A stretch of DNA of 64,000 nucleotides from a virus. A program made the position numbers and the translations under genes. Below the pieces are notes generated by a model. The model did no database searches. It was not told the DNA's origin and saw only the letters and a list, made by a program, of their open reading frames with translations. Shown here in pieces: positions 48,234-56,285 of the stretch. Each line of letters begins with the position of its first letter. The stretch's first letter is position 1. The stretch covers positions 62,001-126,000 of the IMG/VR virus record IMGVR_UViG_3300027888_000004, one strand, 5' to 3'.

Positions 48234-48560
48234 ATGATCCACGAAATGAAAGAAAAATTTTCTCAGAAATCAGTAAAATCCGGTGAAATAGTCGTTTCCG
48301 TCAAAAATGACTCAGATCCAATAAATGACCTAATTTGTTCAAAATGTCTACTCTATACTAATTGTTCAGCAGCTTGTGAGCACTTAGATGAGGTTTATTC
48401 GCATATTGGCCATGAATTCTACAATAAAGATTACATATACCAACCAAAACTCATGAGAGCCAAGGGAAAACGGGATGAAATACGTAGAATAGTTACTAAT
48501 ATAGTTAATGAATACCTAAAAGAAAAGGAGATACATAATGGCGGAGAAACAGATACTTAA
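48234..48560 (+). CDS. SPASM-like mini-protein 7 (C-x2-C-x5-C-x3-C)
   Basis: This 108-aa protein contains CSKCLLYTNCSAAC (about 35-48), the seventh small protein with this exact spacing. An acidic/aromatic middle and basic helical end follow. It overlaps the next gene by 23 nt. A possible 17-residue frame at 48184 overlaps its start and is not annotated. Confidence 0.68.
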   Translation: MIHEMKEKFSQKSVKSGEIVVSVKNDSDPINDLICSKCLLYTNCSAACEHLDEVYSHIGHEFYNKDYIYQPKLMRAKGKRDEIRRIVTNIVNEYLKEKEIHNGGETDT

Positions 48561-48861
48561 CATATTGAACGCTATTGAACCGCGTCTATGGTGGTTCTTG
48601 CTGCAAACTGTTATCGCATTTGGGATTGCTTTGGCCGCTAAGAATTATATAGATAGTTTAGTATCTTACTTTTACTTTATGGTTAATAAGAGACTGAACA
48701 TAAACGTCAAAGTAGAGGTGAGGGGGAAGCAAGGAGTCATAACTGGATATAACCGAAGATGGATCTTTATACGAACTGACGACAATTGTGATGTATTGGT
48801 GAATATGAAACGGTGGGAATTCGAGCAGTGGGTGATAGTTGACCCATATAAGATGACATAA
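48538..48861 (+). CDS. Membrane protein with small beta-domain
   Basis: This 107-aa protein has an N-terminal membrane helix (WWFLLQTVIAFGIALAA, about 18-34) and a second amphipathic segment. A beta-barrel-like domain follows (NVKVEVRGKQGVITGYNRRWIFIRTDDNCDVLVNMKRW). That part recalls the Sm-like beta-domain of MscS channels, but no pore helix is evident. Confidence 0.62.
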   Translation: MAEKQILNILNAIEPRLWWFLLQTVIAFGIALAAKNYIDSLVSYFYFMVNKRLNINVKVEVRGKQGVITGYNRRWIFIRTDDNCDVLVNMKRWEFEQWVIVDPYKMT

Positions 48862-48935
48862 CGGCGTATATGGCGCGTTATATGGCGGCATATATACGCG
48901 TATATATCGCGATATGGGACTCTGAATACCTGTTG
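48862..48935. other. Alternating purine-pyrimidine palindromic tract
   Basis: GGCGTATATGG, GCGCGTTATATGG and GGCATATATACGCG recur in a 70-nt gene-free stretch. ATATATACGCGTATATAT (near 48890-48907) is a perfect palindrome, followed by TCGCGATA. Alternating CG/TA steps favour cruciform or Z-form structure. It could be a transcription roadblock, a protein-binding site or a recombination site. Confidence 0.6.
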
Positions 48936-48977
48936 CCATAGGCTTTTCTTAGAAATTTTTCAAAAATGGAGGGTAGG

Positions 48978-49976
48978 ATGCAATCTGTGAATTATGAAAT
49001 CTTGTTGAATGATTTGTTGAGAGAGAATATGTCAGAGGATGGTTTCAAACTATGGACTGCAATGCTGACCAAAATAACTGCGATATGGAATCGTCCAACT
49101 TCGTCTACTGGGAAATACCATAATAAAGATGATGGGAGAGTTCCCACAGTTGCTGAGCATACATATGAGATGTTATATGCAGCAACAAAAGTTATGAGAA
49201 TGTATGGAGCAGAACCAAAATCAGTTGATGCAGACATCATATGTCTTGGAATTGCGTTGCATGATGCTTGGAAATATGGTGAAAATCCAAAATTGAGAGA
49301 TCATACAGCAAATGCTCACGACATGATCGCAGCAGATATGATTAGGAAGAACAAAGATGTCATCCTCCAACTATATTCTGAAGAAAAATTCGATCTTCTA
49401 GAAGAAATTATACGCTTCCACCAGGGAAGATGGTCTACAAACGTCAAATATGAACCCGATTTTGATTGGTCCACATATCATCCCTATACTCACTTCATAC
49501 ATGCCCTTGATATGCTCTCTGCAAACAACTGTCTCCACTCAAACAATCAAACAAAAGAAACAAAACTCCACCCCATACCAGATGACAAATCATATACCTC
49601 ACTAGCTACCATAATAACAGGTCTCCGAGTTAAAATAGACGAGACCATATATGACTCCGCACAACAACCCATCCTGCTCATCTTAACCGATCAAGACAAG
49701 TTGAACATCACAAATATGTCACCTGAGGCAACCAAGTACTGCGTATATCCCAAAGACCTTAGTCCAGACTCTATAAAAGAGTGGATGAAGGATGAGGGTT
49801 ATTTACCCCCCAGTATGGTTAAGCATACAAAGGACATTGAGCATATTGAGAGAATTGATAATAAGGGTCAGAATATCCCAGATGAAGAACTAAACAATGA
49901 TAATGATACTGAAGAAGACTCTAGTATACACTTACCTAAAATGACTGAATATGACCTTGATGACGTCTCTATATAG
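48978..49976 (+). CDS. HD-domain phosphohydrolase
   Basis: This 332-aa protein starts at ATG 48978 behind GGAGGGTAGG. The HD superfamily metal-binding set is visible: GRVPTVAEHTYEMLYA (His), ICLGIALHDAWKYGE (His-Asp) and a later HFIHALDMLSA with His and Asp. Such enzymes hydrolyse nucleotides or phosphoester signals. The C-terminal 80 residues are acidic and low-complexity. It could adjust nucleotide pools or destroy a signalling nucleotide. Confidence 0.8.
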   Translation: MQSVNYEILLNDLLRENMSEDGFKLWTAMLTKITAIWNRPTSSTGKYHNKDDGRVPTVAEHTYEMLYAATKVMRMYGAEPKSVDADIICLGIALHDAWKYGENPKLRDHTANAHDMIAADMIRKNKDVILQLYSEEKFDLLEEIIRFHQGRWSTNVKYEPDFDWSTYHPYTHFIHALDMLSANNCLHSNNQTKETKLHPIPDDKSYTSLATIITGLRVKIDETIYDSAQQPILLILTDQDKLNITNMSPEATKYCVYPKDLSPDSIKEWMKDEGYLPPSMVKHTKDIEHIERIDNKGQNIPDEELNNDNDTEEDSSIHLPKMTEYDLDDVSI

Positions 49977-49988
49977 GGGGATAGCATA

Positions 49989-50219
49989 TTGTCAGACAGC
50001 GATATATCCAGGATGATTGACAATGAGTTGAATAGGGACTATGAGGTCAACTGTAATAGGTGTGGGAAAAGACTGAAGACATGGTTTAAGTGTCCCCATT
50101 GTCAGTTGATACATTTCTGCGACTGTTACCAAGGACCCTCATGTGATTGTGTTAGTAGTCCCAATGATATACGAAGTATTATTGAGGATATGAAGCAACT
50201 GTGCAGGAGTTATATATGA
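49989..50219 (+). CDS. Cys-rich zinc-binding protein
   Basis: This 76-aa protein starts at TTG 49989 behind GGGGGATAG. CNRCGK, CPHC and a CDCYQGPSCDC cluster (about 22-55) give nine Cys in total, enough for two metal sites. The C-terminal helix ends in a Cys. It overlaps the next gene by 4 nt. Confidence 0.66.
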   Translation: MSDSDISRMIDNELNRDYEVNCNRCGKRLKTWFKCPHCQLIHFCDCYQGPSCDCVSSPNDIRSIIEDMKQLCRSYI

Positions 50220-50395
50220 ACCCCATAGACTACCTATCAAGGTTTTGGGAGAGTATATTATTCCCAACTGATAAACTTAAAATAGGACCGCCTCCTGTAT
50301 CTGCTGAAGTTATGGCATGGATAACTCTCATAGGTGGCATTATAGGTTTCATTATGTTCGTAGACTGGTTGTGGGATAAGGTTAAACCTAAATAG
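50216..50395 (+). CDS. Small membrane protein
   Basis: This 59-aa protein starts at ATG 50216 behind AGGAG. One membrane helix (AWITLIGGIIGFIMFVDWLW, about 35-54) and a short basic end. Unknown function. Confidence 0.64.
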   Translation: MNPIDYLSRFWESILFPTDKLKIGPPPVSAEVMAWITLIGGIIGFIMFVDWLWDKVKPK

Positions 50396-50401
50396 GAGTC
50401 A

Positions 50402-50725
50402 ATGAATATGTCAGTAAAAGACTTCAGGTGGGAGTTTCAGGCATTAATCAAGAAGGTTGTCACTACAACTAAATATGACGTTGAAGTGGACTTGGGATTT
50501 AGGATAAAACATAAGATGAGGATTTCGTTGTTAGGTTGGTCTGAGATATCAAATGATGCAGTCGATTATGTTAGGGATAAGGTTGAGGGTAAGATTGTCA
50601 TACTGAGACCAAGACATGCTGAAGTAGATGAGCAATATGTTGCAGATATAATACTCCTTGATGGTCGTGATCTAAAACTATTAATTAGGGGTTGGGAGAC
50701 TGGATATGATAAGGTTGGTACATAG
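50402..50725 (+). CDS. SNase-like OB-fold protein, active-site residues incomplete
   Basis: This 107-aa protein follows the staphylococcal nuclease strand order: YDVEVDLGFRIKHKMRISLLGWSE, a helix, VEGKIVILRPRHAEVDEQYVADIILLDGRDLKLLI. The first catalytic-type Arg (in MRISLLG) is present. The second Glu and Arg are not clear, so it is probably non-catalytic or altered. It overlaps the radical SAM gene by 20 nt. Confidence 0.62.
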   Translation: MNMSVKDFRWEFQALIKKVVTTTKYDVEVDLGFRIKHKMRISLLGWSEISNDAVDYVRDKVEGKIVILRPRHAEVDEQYVADIILLDGRDLKLLIRGWETGYDKVGT

Positions 50726-51683
50726 GATTATATTGACTGAACTATGTAATCAATCGTGCCCCCATTGCTTCAATGCAGACTTCCGGACTAAGGGTGTTAT
50801 GGATGCAGATATGTGGATCAAGTTTATACAGGATAACACCGACTATATACGAGGTCATGAACTAAAGGTAATGGGTGGGGAGCCTACTCTGCATCCTAGA
50901 TTTCTTGAGGTCGTTGAGGAATCACTTAATCACTATAGGACTATCTCTATATTCACTAATGGTTCTACGATGCATAAATATGCTTCTAATAGAATGCTGA
51001 TGAAGAATCACTTTAGGGGTAGAGTAGACTATAAGATAAATGGTTACGTATTTGATCCTAATAAGTTCGAGGAGTATAAGGAATATGTACACCAGATAGG
51101 TCTACACTGTGTTGTTCCTCTAGGAGATTCTGATCTATTTGTTAATAAGGTACTTGAATTTACATATTTGCACCCACAGGTTATGATATTGCTCTCTCCC
51201 GATACTCAGGTTAATATATTTGACGAGTCTATACTAAAGGAATATAGAGAAGTATGGATTAATGTTATTACAGACATTGTGCCTGAACTTAGAAGGATGA
51301 ATATACCCTTTGGTTATGACCATGTATTTCCTATATGCTTCTATACTCAAGAGATGATAGATATTCTACATACCTTTGATATGGATAGTCTATATAGAGA
51401 GAAGATATGTTGTTGTGGGGATTTGAATTTAGGGTTGATTGACTATAACTTTGATCTATACTATTGTAATCAGACAAGGATTAAGTTAGGATCTATTCTC
51501 AAAGATGATAATACTTTTAAGACGATGGACGAAATATTCAATATGATTCAATGTGCATCATCTATGAAAACTGAGTCTATCCTTGAGTTATCGGATAAGT
51601 GTAGATCATGTCATGTTGTAGCATCTTGTAAGACTGGTTGTTTTTATAACTCTCTTGTGGGGGGGTTAATGTGTCAAAGATAA
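50706..51683 (+). CDS. Radical SAM enzyme with SPASM domain
   Basis: In this 325-aa protein, C14-x3-C18-x2-C21 (CNQSCPHC) binds the radical SAM Fe-S cluster. KVMGGEPTLHP near residue 60 is the GGEP SAM-binding motif and FTNGS near 90 supports it. The C-terminus has CCCGDL and CRSCHVVASCKTGC, the SPASM C-x2-C-x5-C-x3-C motif. Enzymes of this class modify peptides or glycans. The same Cys spacing recurs in seven small proteins upstream. Confidence 0.85.
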   Translation: MIRLVHRIILTELCNQSCPHCFNADFRTKGVMDADMWIKFIQDNTDYIRGHELKVMGGEPTLHPRFLEVVEESLNHYRTISIFTNGSTMHKYASNRMLMKNHFRGRVDYKINGYVFDPNKFEEYKEYVHQIGLHCVVPLGDSDLFVNKVLEFTYLHPQVMILLSPDTQVNIFDESILKEYREVWINVITDIVPELRRMNIPFGYDHVFPICFYTQEMIDILHTFDMDSLYREKICCCGDLNLGLIDYNFDLYYCNQTRIKLGSILKDDNTFKTMDEIFNMIQCASSMKTESILELSDKCRSCHVVASCKTGCFYNSLVGGLMCQR

Positions 51684-52057
51684 GTAAGTGGTTATATCCA
51701 AGGTTTAAGTTTCCTATTGATCCTCAGTGGCCATTGAAGAGTAATTTCATAAATAGGTTGGCAGCTAGGATTACAGCTAGGATGATATTCCATGCGTTAG
51801 GGGAGTCTTATCAGTTTGGTGGATATACAGGAATGTTAATGGAACAATATGAAATGGTAGATGCAGATAAATTTCAATTGATGCATTGGATATTGAGGGA
51901 GGCTGGATATAATTGCTGTCCTGCAGATGTAATGGAGGCATGTGGTGTGGACCCAGATACTAGGAAGGCAACTGTAGGACCTAAGTCAATGGGTGATCAC
52001 ATAGCAATTGGTAAATGGGTAAGGAGACACGTAAGGGGGGATTTGACACTTGATTAG
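51671..52057 (+). CDS. Hypothetical protein
   Basis: This 128-aa protein starts at GTG 51671, 13 nt inside the radical SAM gene. It is basic and helical, with paired Cys (YNCCPADVMEACG) near residue 82. It may be a partner or substrate of the radical SAM enzyme. No family recognised. Confidence 0.66.
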   Translation: MSKISKWLYPRFKFPIDPQWPLKSNFINRLAARITARMIFHALGESYQFGGYTGMLMEQYEMVDADKFQLMHWILREAGYNCCPADVMEACGVDPDTRKATVGPKSMGDHIAIGKWVRRHVRGDLTLD

Positions 52058-52070
52058 AAGGAGGGTGAAT

Positions 52071-52268
52071 ATGTGGTGGCATAGACATTATTGGGGTAAT
52101 GGATTTGTTCCTGTACAGAATAGTAAAGGGGAACTTGAGTTGGTACCTAGTCGGTATTGTTGGGATCAAAACTGTAGAAAACACCAGGTATGGATAAAAC
52201 CTAGGTGGTTTGACTATCCGCCTAACTTTGAGATGAAGGGATTCTATTTTCATGCGCAATACATCTAA
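52071..52268 (+). CDS. Small Trp/Tyr-rich protein
   Basis: This 65-aa protein starts at ATG 52071 behind AAGGAGGGTG. It has many aromatic residues (MWWHRHYWGNGF) and one Cys pair (YCWDQNC). As a short peptide beside a radical SAM/SPASM enzyme it could be a modified-peptide substrate; this is speculation from size and position. Confidence 0.62.
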   Translation: MWWHRHYWGNGFVPVQNSKGELELVPSRYCWDQNCRKHQVWIKPRWFDYPPNFEMKGFYFHAQYI

Positions 52269-52698
52269 TGGAATAACTAAATATGTGGTTGGTTTTGCTT
52301 TCGATGAATGTAAGAAGAAGGTGATTCTTATCCGTAAATTAAGACCGGAATGGCAAAAAGGTGCACTCAATGGACCTGGTGGAGTCATTGAGGATGATGA
52401 GAGTGAGTATGAAGCAATGGCTAGGGAATTTTCTGAGGAAACGGGAGTTATTACTCTATCTGATTGGTGGAGGTGTAAAGTTGTTCTAGAGGGTGATGGT
52501 TGGAGAGTTTATTTCTTTTCAATTATATTAGATAATAAGGTATTCAATTCTGCTAAGACAGTAACTGATGAAAAAGTACAGGTTGTACCTACCAATAGGT
52601 TATTTGATTATTCAATGATAAATAATTTGACTTGGTTGATTCCCTTTTGTATGTACGAACCAGATATACCTGAGAGAGTATATTTTATAGGAGCTTAA
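52252..52698 (+). CDS. Nudix hydrolase
   Basis: In this 148-aa protein the full Nudix box is present: GGVIEDDESEYEAMAREFSEETGV (about 42-65) with catalytic REFSEE. Nudix enzymes hydrolyse nucleoside diphosphates linked to another moiety, for example ADP-sugars, NAD or capped RNA. In T4-like phages such enzymes decap host RNA or clear toxic nucleotides. The start at ATG 52252 has only a weak ribosome site. Confidence 0.85.
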   Translation: MRNTSNGITKYVVGFAFDECKKKVILIRKLRPEWQKGALNGPGGVIEDDESEYEAMAREFSEETGVITLSDWWRCKVVLEGDGWRVYFFSIILDNKVFNSAKTVTDEKVQVVPTNRLFDYSMINNLTWLIPFCMYEPDIPERVYFIGA

Positions 52699-52699
52699 T

Positions 52700-53278
52700 A
52701 TGGGACTATCACAGTCATATACTGGTATTGAGGTACCCAAATTAAAAGCGGGTGATATAATTCTCACTCGTGCTAAGAAGAATTGGTTTACTGACCTGTT
52801 CCTCAAACTTATTCAATATGGTGGGGGCGGGGACCCTGCTAGATTTACTCATGTATCTTGTATGGTAGCCCCTAACATGCTAATAGAGGCACAGATGAAA
52901 GTTGTTAAACGAGATATGCTTCAGGTTAAGAAGTATATGTCAAAGAGAGCATACAGGATTGTGAGGAAGAATGATTTGAGTGATGGGGATGCTGCCGGTA
53001 TTGCTGAGAGACTCCATTGGGAATTAGGTAGGAAGTTCAGTCTAGCTACTATATTCTGGCAACTCTGTGATAACCTGTTTAGAACTAATTGGTTTACAGG
53101 TACCTTGAATAGATCAAGTGGTATCGTATGTTCCTCTCTTGTAGCCAAGGCATGGCAGGACCAAGTAGGTCTTAGATTTAACGGAAGAGATTGGTTTTCA
53201 GTAGAACCAGATGATGTTGATGATGAAACACAGAAATCTGGTTGGACTGCCCTATCTGAGAAAGTAGAAGGTGTGTAA
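52700..53278 (+). CDS. Permuted NlpC/P60 (YiiX/YaeF-type) cysteine hydrolase
   Basis: In this 192-aa protein the permuted order is visible: LKAGDIILTR, His in FTHVSCMVA (about 50), Glu in LIEAQ, and Cys in SGIVCSSLVAKAW (about 145). These match YiiX-type, lipid- or peptidoglycan-acting thiol hydrolases. It may cut peptidoglycan or modify host membrane amides. It could contribute to ejection or lysis. Confidence 0.78.
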   Translation: MGLSQSYTGIEVPKLKAGDIILTRAKKNWFTDLFLKLIQYGGGGDPARFTHVSCMVAPNMLIEAQMKVVKRDMLQVKKYMSKRAYRIVRKNDLSDGDAAGIAERLHWELGRKFSLATIFWQLCDNLFRTNWFTGTLNRSSGIVCSSLVAKAWQDQVGLRFNGRDWFSVEPDDVDDETQKSGWTALSEKVEGV

Positions 53279-53279
53279 T

Positions 53280-53648
53280 ATGAATGGTGAGTTATTTGAT
53301 AGTATAGAAAAACCGCCAGAGGGTTTATCAAAAGATGAATTAAAAAAGTGGATGAGAAAACACCGTGATTACCCGGAGATGACTTTGGCTGAATATATGA
53401 TCTTACCCACAAGAGAAGAGTACCATGAGATTATATACTCAGTACCTAGAAATCACAGAGAGGGAGACAAATATAGACTTGGTGAGGATCCTAAGGTTGG
53501 CGATCTTGCTGTGTATATGGAGTTTATGGATATTGATAATAAGTTGAGAAAATCAGAACTTGCACCTGCCATGGACCCTGTAGATGTGCATGGTAATGTG
53601 CCGCTAACTACTATTACTTTACAACTAAGATTATGTTGGATTGTATAG
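53280..53648 (+). CDS. Hypothetical protein
   Basis: This 122-aa protein starts at ATG 53280, overlapping the previous stop (TAATATG). It is charged and helical (SKDELKKWMRKH), then beta-rich with DVHGNVPLTTITLQLRL at the end. No family recognised. Confidence 0.65.
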   Translation: MNGELFDSIEKPPEGLSKDELKKWMRKHRDYPEMTLAEYMILPTREEYHEIIYSVPRNHREGDKYRLGEDPKVGDLAVYMEFMDIDNKLRKSELAPAMDPVDVHGNVPLTTITLQLRLCWIV

Positions 53649-53657
53649 GAGGATATT

Positions 53658-53876
53658 GTGAGTAGTAAGGTTGAGGAATATCTGCTATATCTTGAAGAAA
53701 GAGATCGTCTATTAGAACAGTATCGTGCCTGTCGTGAGTATTGTAATAAATTGCCTGGAGATAAACAACTAGATTGCTTCAAAAGATGTGAATCTAAAGT
53801 TGTAGATCAGATGGAAAAATTAAAAACTAATATAGTTGTATTTGGTCGAGATTACCATGCTGAAGTGGGAGCATAA
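53658..53876 (+). CDS. Cys-rich protein with capsid-targeting-like N-terminus
   Basis: This 72-aa protein starts at GTG 53658 behind GGAGGA. The N-terminus KVEEYLLYLEER fits YLxxLxE. A twin CxxxC pattern follows (CREYC about 22-26 and CFKRC about 38-42), like disulfide-linked helical hairpins. Expected to be an internal, injected protein if the targeting call is right. Confidence 0.65.
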   Translation: MSSKVEEYLLYLEERDRLLEQYRACREYCNKLPGDKQLDCFKRCESKVVDQMEKLKTNIVVFGRDYHAEVGA

Positions 53877-53903
53877 TTTGCTGATAATGACTACTTGTAA
53901 TGG

Positions 53904-53918
53904 GAACAAATTCAAAAT
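53904..53918 (+). promoter_or_regulatory. Candidate phage promoter, GAACA motif
   Basis: GAACAAATTCAAAAT lies 25 nt upstream of ATG 53944 in a 67-nt intergenic gap. It belongs to the recurring GAACA series; the TATAAA part is weaker here. Confidence 0.35.
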
Positions 53919-53943
53919 ATGACCTACGCGTTGGGAGGATAAT

Positions 53944-54549
53944 ATGAATGAGTTAGTAGAAAATTATCTACAGCTCCTACAAGAAGATGAAATAATAACT
54001 GAGGATATAAGGTCTTTCCTAGGCCGTCTTTCAGATAGAAAACTTAATAACTTTAGGTATTTTTTATCTAAAGCTTTTAAGAGAAAAGATAAGGAAGGTA
54101 TTAAACGAATATTATCAACTGTTCCTGTTATTTCAGATGATAAATTGAAATATGTTGCTAAGAAATTCTCTCCAAATTTTAACTTACCTTATAGACTGAC
54201 CTTCTCATATATCAAACGTAAATATCCTAATGTTCCAGATACAATTGCTTCATATTTAGCTATTGCAGTTGGAGTAATGACTGGTCGTGAAGATAAACCT
54301 GAGGAGAAGACAAAAGACCTCTTATTGAAGTTTGATAAGAATTTGAAGAAAGCTCTTAGGGGTCAACTGAGGGAGCAAGATCCAGATGACCCTAGAACAG
54401 TCTTCTCTGGAGGTTTTGCATGGGGATTTTTTAGTTCAGCGCTTGTTACACTTCTTCTTGCATGGTTGTCTGCAGCAGGAACTCCTATGATAGCTGCTGG
54501 TATAGTTATATTAGTATTTGGTGCAATAATGGTAAAAGGATCAATTTAG
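53944..54549 (+). CDS. Probable internal head protein, membrane-active C-terminus
   Basis: This 201-aa protein starts LVENYLQLLQEDE: YLQLLQE fits the T4-like targeting and cleavage motif. The mature chain is basic and helical (SDRKLNNFRYFLSKAFKRKDK). Two hydrophobic helices lie near the C-terminus (WGFFSSALVTLLLAWL, PMIAAGIVILVFGAIM). A packaged protein that inserts into the host membrane during DNA entry is one possibility. Confidence 0.68.
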   Translation: MNELVENYLQLLQEDEIITEDIRSFLGRLSDRKLNNFRYFLSKAFKRKDKEGIKRILSTVPVISDDKLKYVAKKFSPNFNLPYRLTFSYIKRKYPNVPDTIASYLAIAVGVMTGREDKPEEKTKDLLLKFDKNLKKALRGQLREQDPDDPRTVFSGGFAWGFFSSALVTLLLAWLSAAGTPMIAAGIVILVFGAIMVKGSI

Positions 54550-54558
54550 GAGGAAGTT

Positions 54559-54909
54559 ATGAGCAAGATGGTTGATGAATACCTTCAAGTTTTACAGGAT
54601 GATAATATATCTGAAGCAGCAATTTCTCCAACTACTGCTCTTTTTATTGTTCCGACAGCAATTAGTTTAGCTGCTAAAGCATATAAGGCCTTTATTGATA
54701 AGGCGGAGAAGACCTGTAGGGATTATACTGGCCTTGAAAAGACTAAGTGTCTAAAGAGATTTAGAGCTCAAGCAGTTAAAGCTAAAATAGCTACTCTGAA
54801 TAAAGCTAAGGGAATGTGTGCTAAGGATAAGAACCCTGAGAAGTGCCGTGAGAAACTAGCGGGGCAGGTTTCTAAATTAAATGCTAAATTGAAGATGATT
54901 CAATTTTAG
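54559..54909 (+). CDS. Probable internal head protein
   Basis: This 116-aa protein starts MSKMVDEYLQVLQDDN: YLQVLQD is the same motif with Asp for Glu. The remainder is basic and Ala/Lys-rich with four Cys (TCRD, KCLKR, MCAKD, KCREK) in paired spacing. It starts 9 nt after the previous such gene, forming a run of candidate injected proteins. Confidence 0.67.
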   Translation: MSKMVDEYLQVLQDDNISEAAISPTTALFIVPTAISLAAKAYKAFIDKAEKTCRDYTGLEKTKCLKRFRAQAVKAKIATLNKAKGMCAKDKNPEKCREKLAGQVSKLNAKLKMIQF

Positions 54910-54918
54910 GAGGATGAT

Positions 54919-55149
54919 ATGAAAAGACCAACTGATAAATTAGAGGAATTGTACACCGGAGAAAAGAGACAACTGTTGCAGGAGCAGATAACAGTTGAAA
55001 TGTTTGGCCCTCCTTTTGAGGATGAGGAAGATGAAAGTGTTGAAGAACCTCTTCCACCCGGAGAAGCAGCTGGTGCTCCTGAAAAGAACCCTATGACTGG
55101 TGAAGATATGGAAGAAGAGGGAGAGGAAGAAGAAGAAGGTTTACTCTAA
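54919..55149 (+). CDS. Small acidic hypothetical protein
   Basis: This 76-aa protein has a basic N-terminal 20 residues with QLLQEQ (a possible LxE site), then a Glu/Pro/Gly-rich acidic tail ending EEEEEGLL. Charge-block layout resembles scaffold or internal head proteins. It is located between the targeting-peptide genes and a trypsin-like protease. Confidence 0.63.
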   Translation: MKRPTDKLEELYTGEKRQLLQEQITVEMFGPPFEDEEDESVEEPLPPGEAAGAPEKNPMTGEDMEEEGEEEEEGLL

Positions 55150-55163
55150 CGAAGGAGTAAATA

Positions 55164-56276
55164 ATGAGTAACATAATGACGGCAAAAAATGCTCTAGACG
55201 AGAATAAGAGTAATCTCCTTAAAAAGGCTAATGTAGTAGCAGTGGGGGTTGGACTCAAAACTGTAGCTGGAGTAACTACAGATGAAATATGTGTGATTGT
55301 GTCAGTTAAAGAGAAACTTCCAATTGAGAAACTCTCTGCTGCTGATGTGATTCCACAATCTTTTGGTGCTATAAAAACAGACGTTATCGAGACAGGAGAA
55401 ATTGTTGCGTTAAAAGAACGAAGTGACTGGTGGAGGCCATATCCTGCTGGTGTCTCTGCTGGTCATAAAGATATAACCGCAGGAACCCTTGGTGCGTTTG
55501 TTAAGCGTGGAGATACTATACTCCTGTTAAGTAATAACCATGTTTTTGCAAACTCCAATGAAGCTAGTGTAGGCGATGCCATATTTCAACCAGGCAGAGT
55601 TGATGGTGGTCGAGAGGAAGATACAATAGCTAATCTCTTAGATTATGTACCTATTTCTTTCTCTGGAGATACTGCACCTATATGTCCTATAGCCAAGAAG
55701 GTCGAGAAGATTATCAATAGTATAGGGAGATTGCTAAAATCCAGTCATAAATTTTCCTTATCAAAGGCAGCTGAACCTGGAGATCCTAATAAGGTAGATT
55801 GTGCTATAGCTACTCCTATTAATCCGGAGGATATGGAGCTGGTGATTCTTGAGATTGGTCATGTTAAGGGTGTAGCAGAAGCGACTCTAGGGACAGCAGT
55901 TCAGAAGAGCGGGAGGACGACAGCATATACACAGGATACTGTGATTCAGATCCACGTGACTGCACAGGTTAATTACGGTGGACCTATTGCTATATTTGAA
56001 GATCAGATAATGGCAGGCGCTATGAGTCAAGGTGGAGACTCTGGATCATTAGTATTAGATATGTTTAATAATGCTGTAGGTCTTCTATTTGCGGGTTCAG
56101 ATAGTGTTACACTAATGAACCCTATTCGATATGTTCTGGATGGACTTGGAATTGAATTTGTGACTGAGTTAGACTCGAAGCAACATGAGGTTGAAGTTAT
56201 AGTAGATGAGAAAGAGGAGGACGAATCTGGGTTTAAAGTATATACTCCGATGCATCCATGGTATCCACTACCTTAG
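55164..56276 (+). CDS. Trypsin-like serine protease
   Basis: This 370-aa protein has His in LLSNNHVFANSN (about 123), Asp in KVDCAIATPI (about 211) and Ser in SQGGDSGSLVLD (about 293), a full chymotrypsin-fold triad. The N-terminal region (VVAVGVGLKTVAG) is like that of stand-alone phage and bacterial proteases of this family. No signal peptide. The role could be virion maturation or cleavage of a host protein after ejection. Confidence 0.85.
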   Translation: MSNIMTAKNALDENKSNLLKKANVVAVGVGLKTVAGVTTDEICVIVSVKEKLPIEKLSAADVIPQSFGAIKTDVIETGEIVALKERSDWWRPYPAGVSAGHKDITAGTLGAFVKRGDTILLLSNNHVFANSNEASVGDAIFQPGRVDGGREEDTIANLLDYVPISFSGDTAPICPIAKKVEKIINSIGRLLKSSHKFSLSKAAEPGDPNKVDCAIATPINPEDMELVILEIGHVKGVAEATLGTAVQKSGRTTAYTQDTVIQIHVTAQVNYGGPIAIFEDQIMAGAMSQGGDSGSLVLDMFNNAVGLLFAGSDSVTLMNPIRYVLDGLGIEFVTELDSKQHEVEVIVDEKEEDESGFKVYTPMHPWYPLP

Positions 56277-56285
56277 GAGGATAAT

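Noticed and set aside
48184-48237. 17-residue frame MSKNLGRKKK... before the 48234 gene
   Set aside because: It is very short with no ribosome site. The ATGA overlap is suggestive but not enough.
50402-50725. Active thermonuclease
   Set aside because: The fold pattern fits but the second catalytic Arg and the Glu are not evident.
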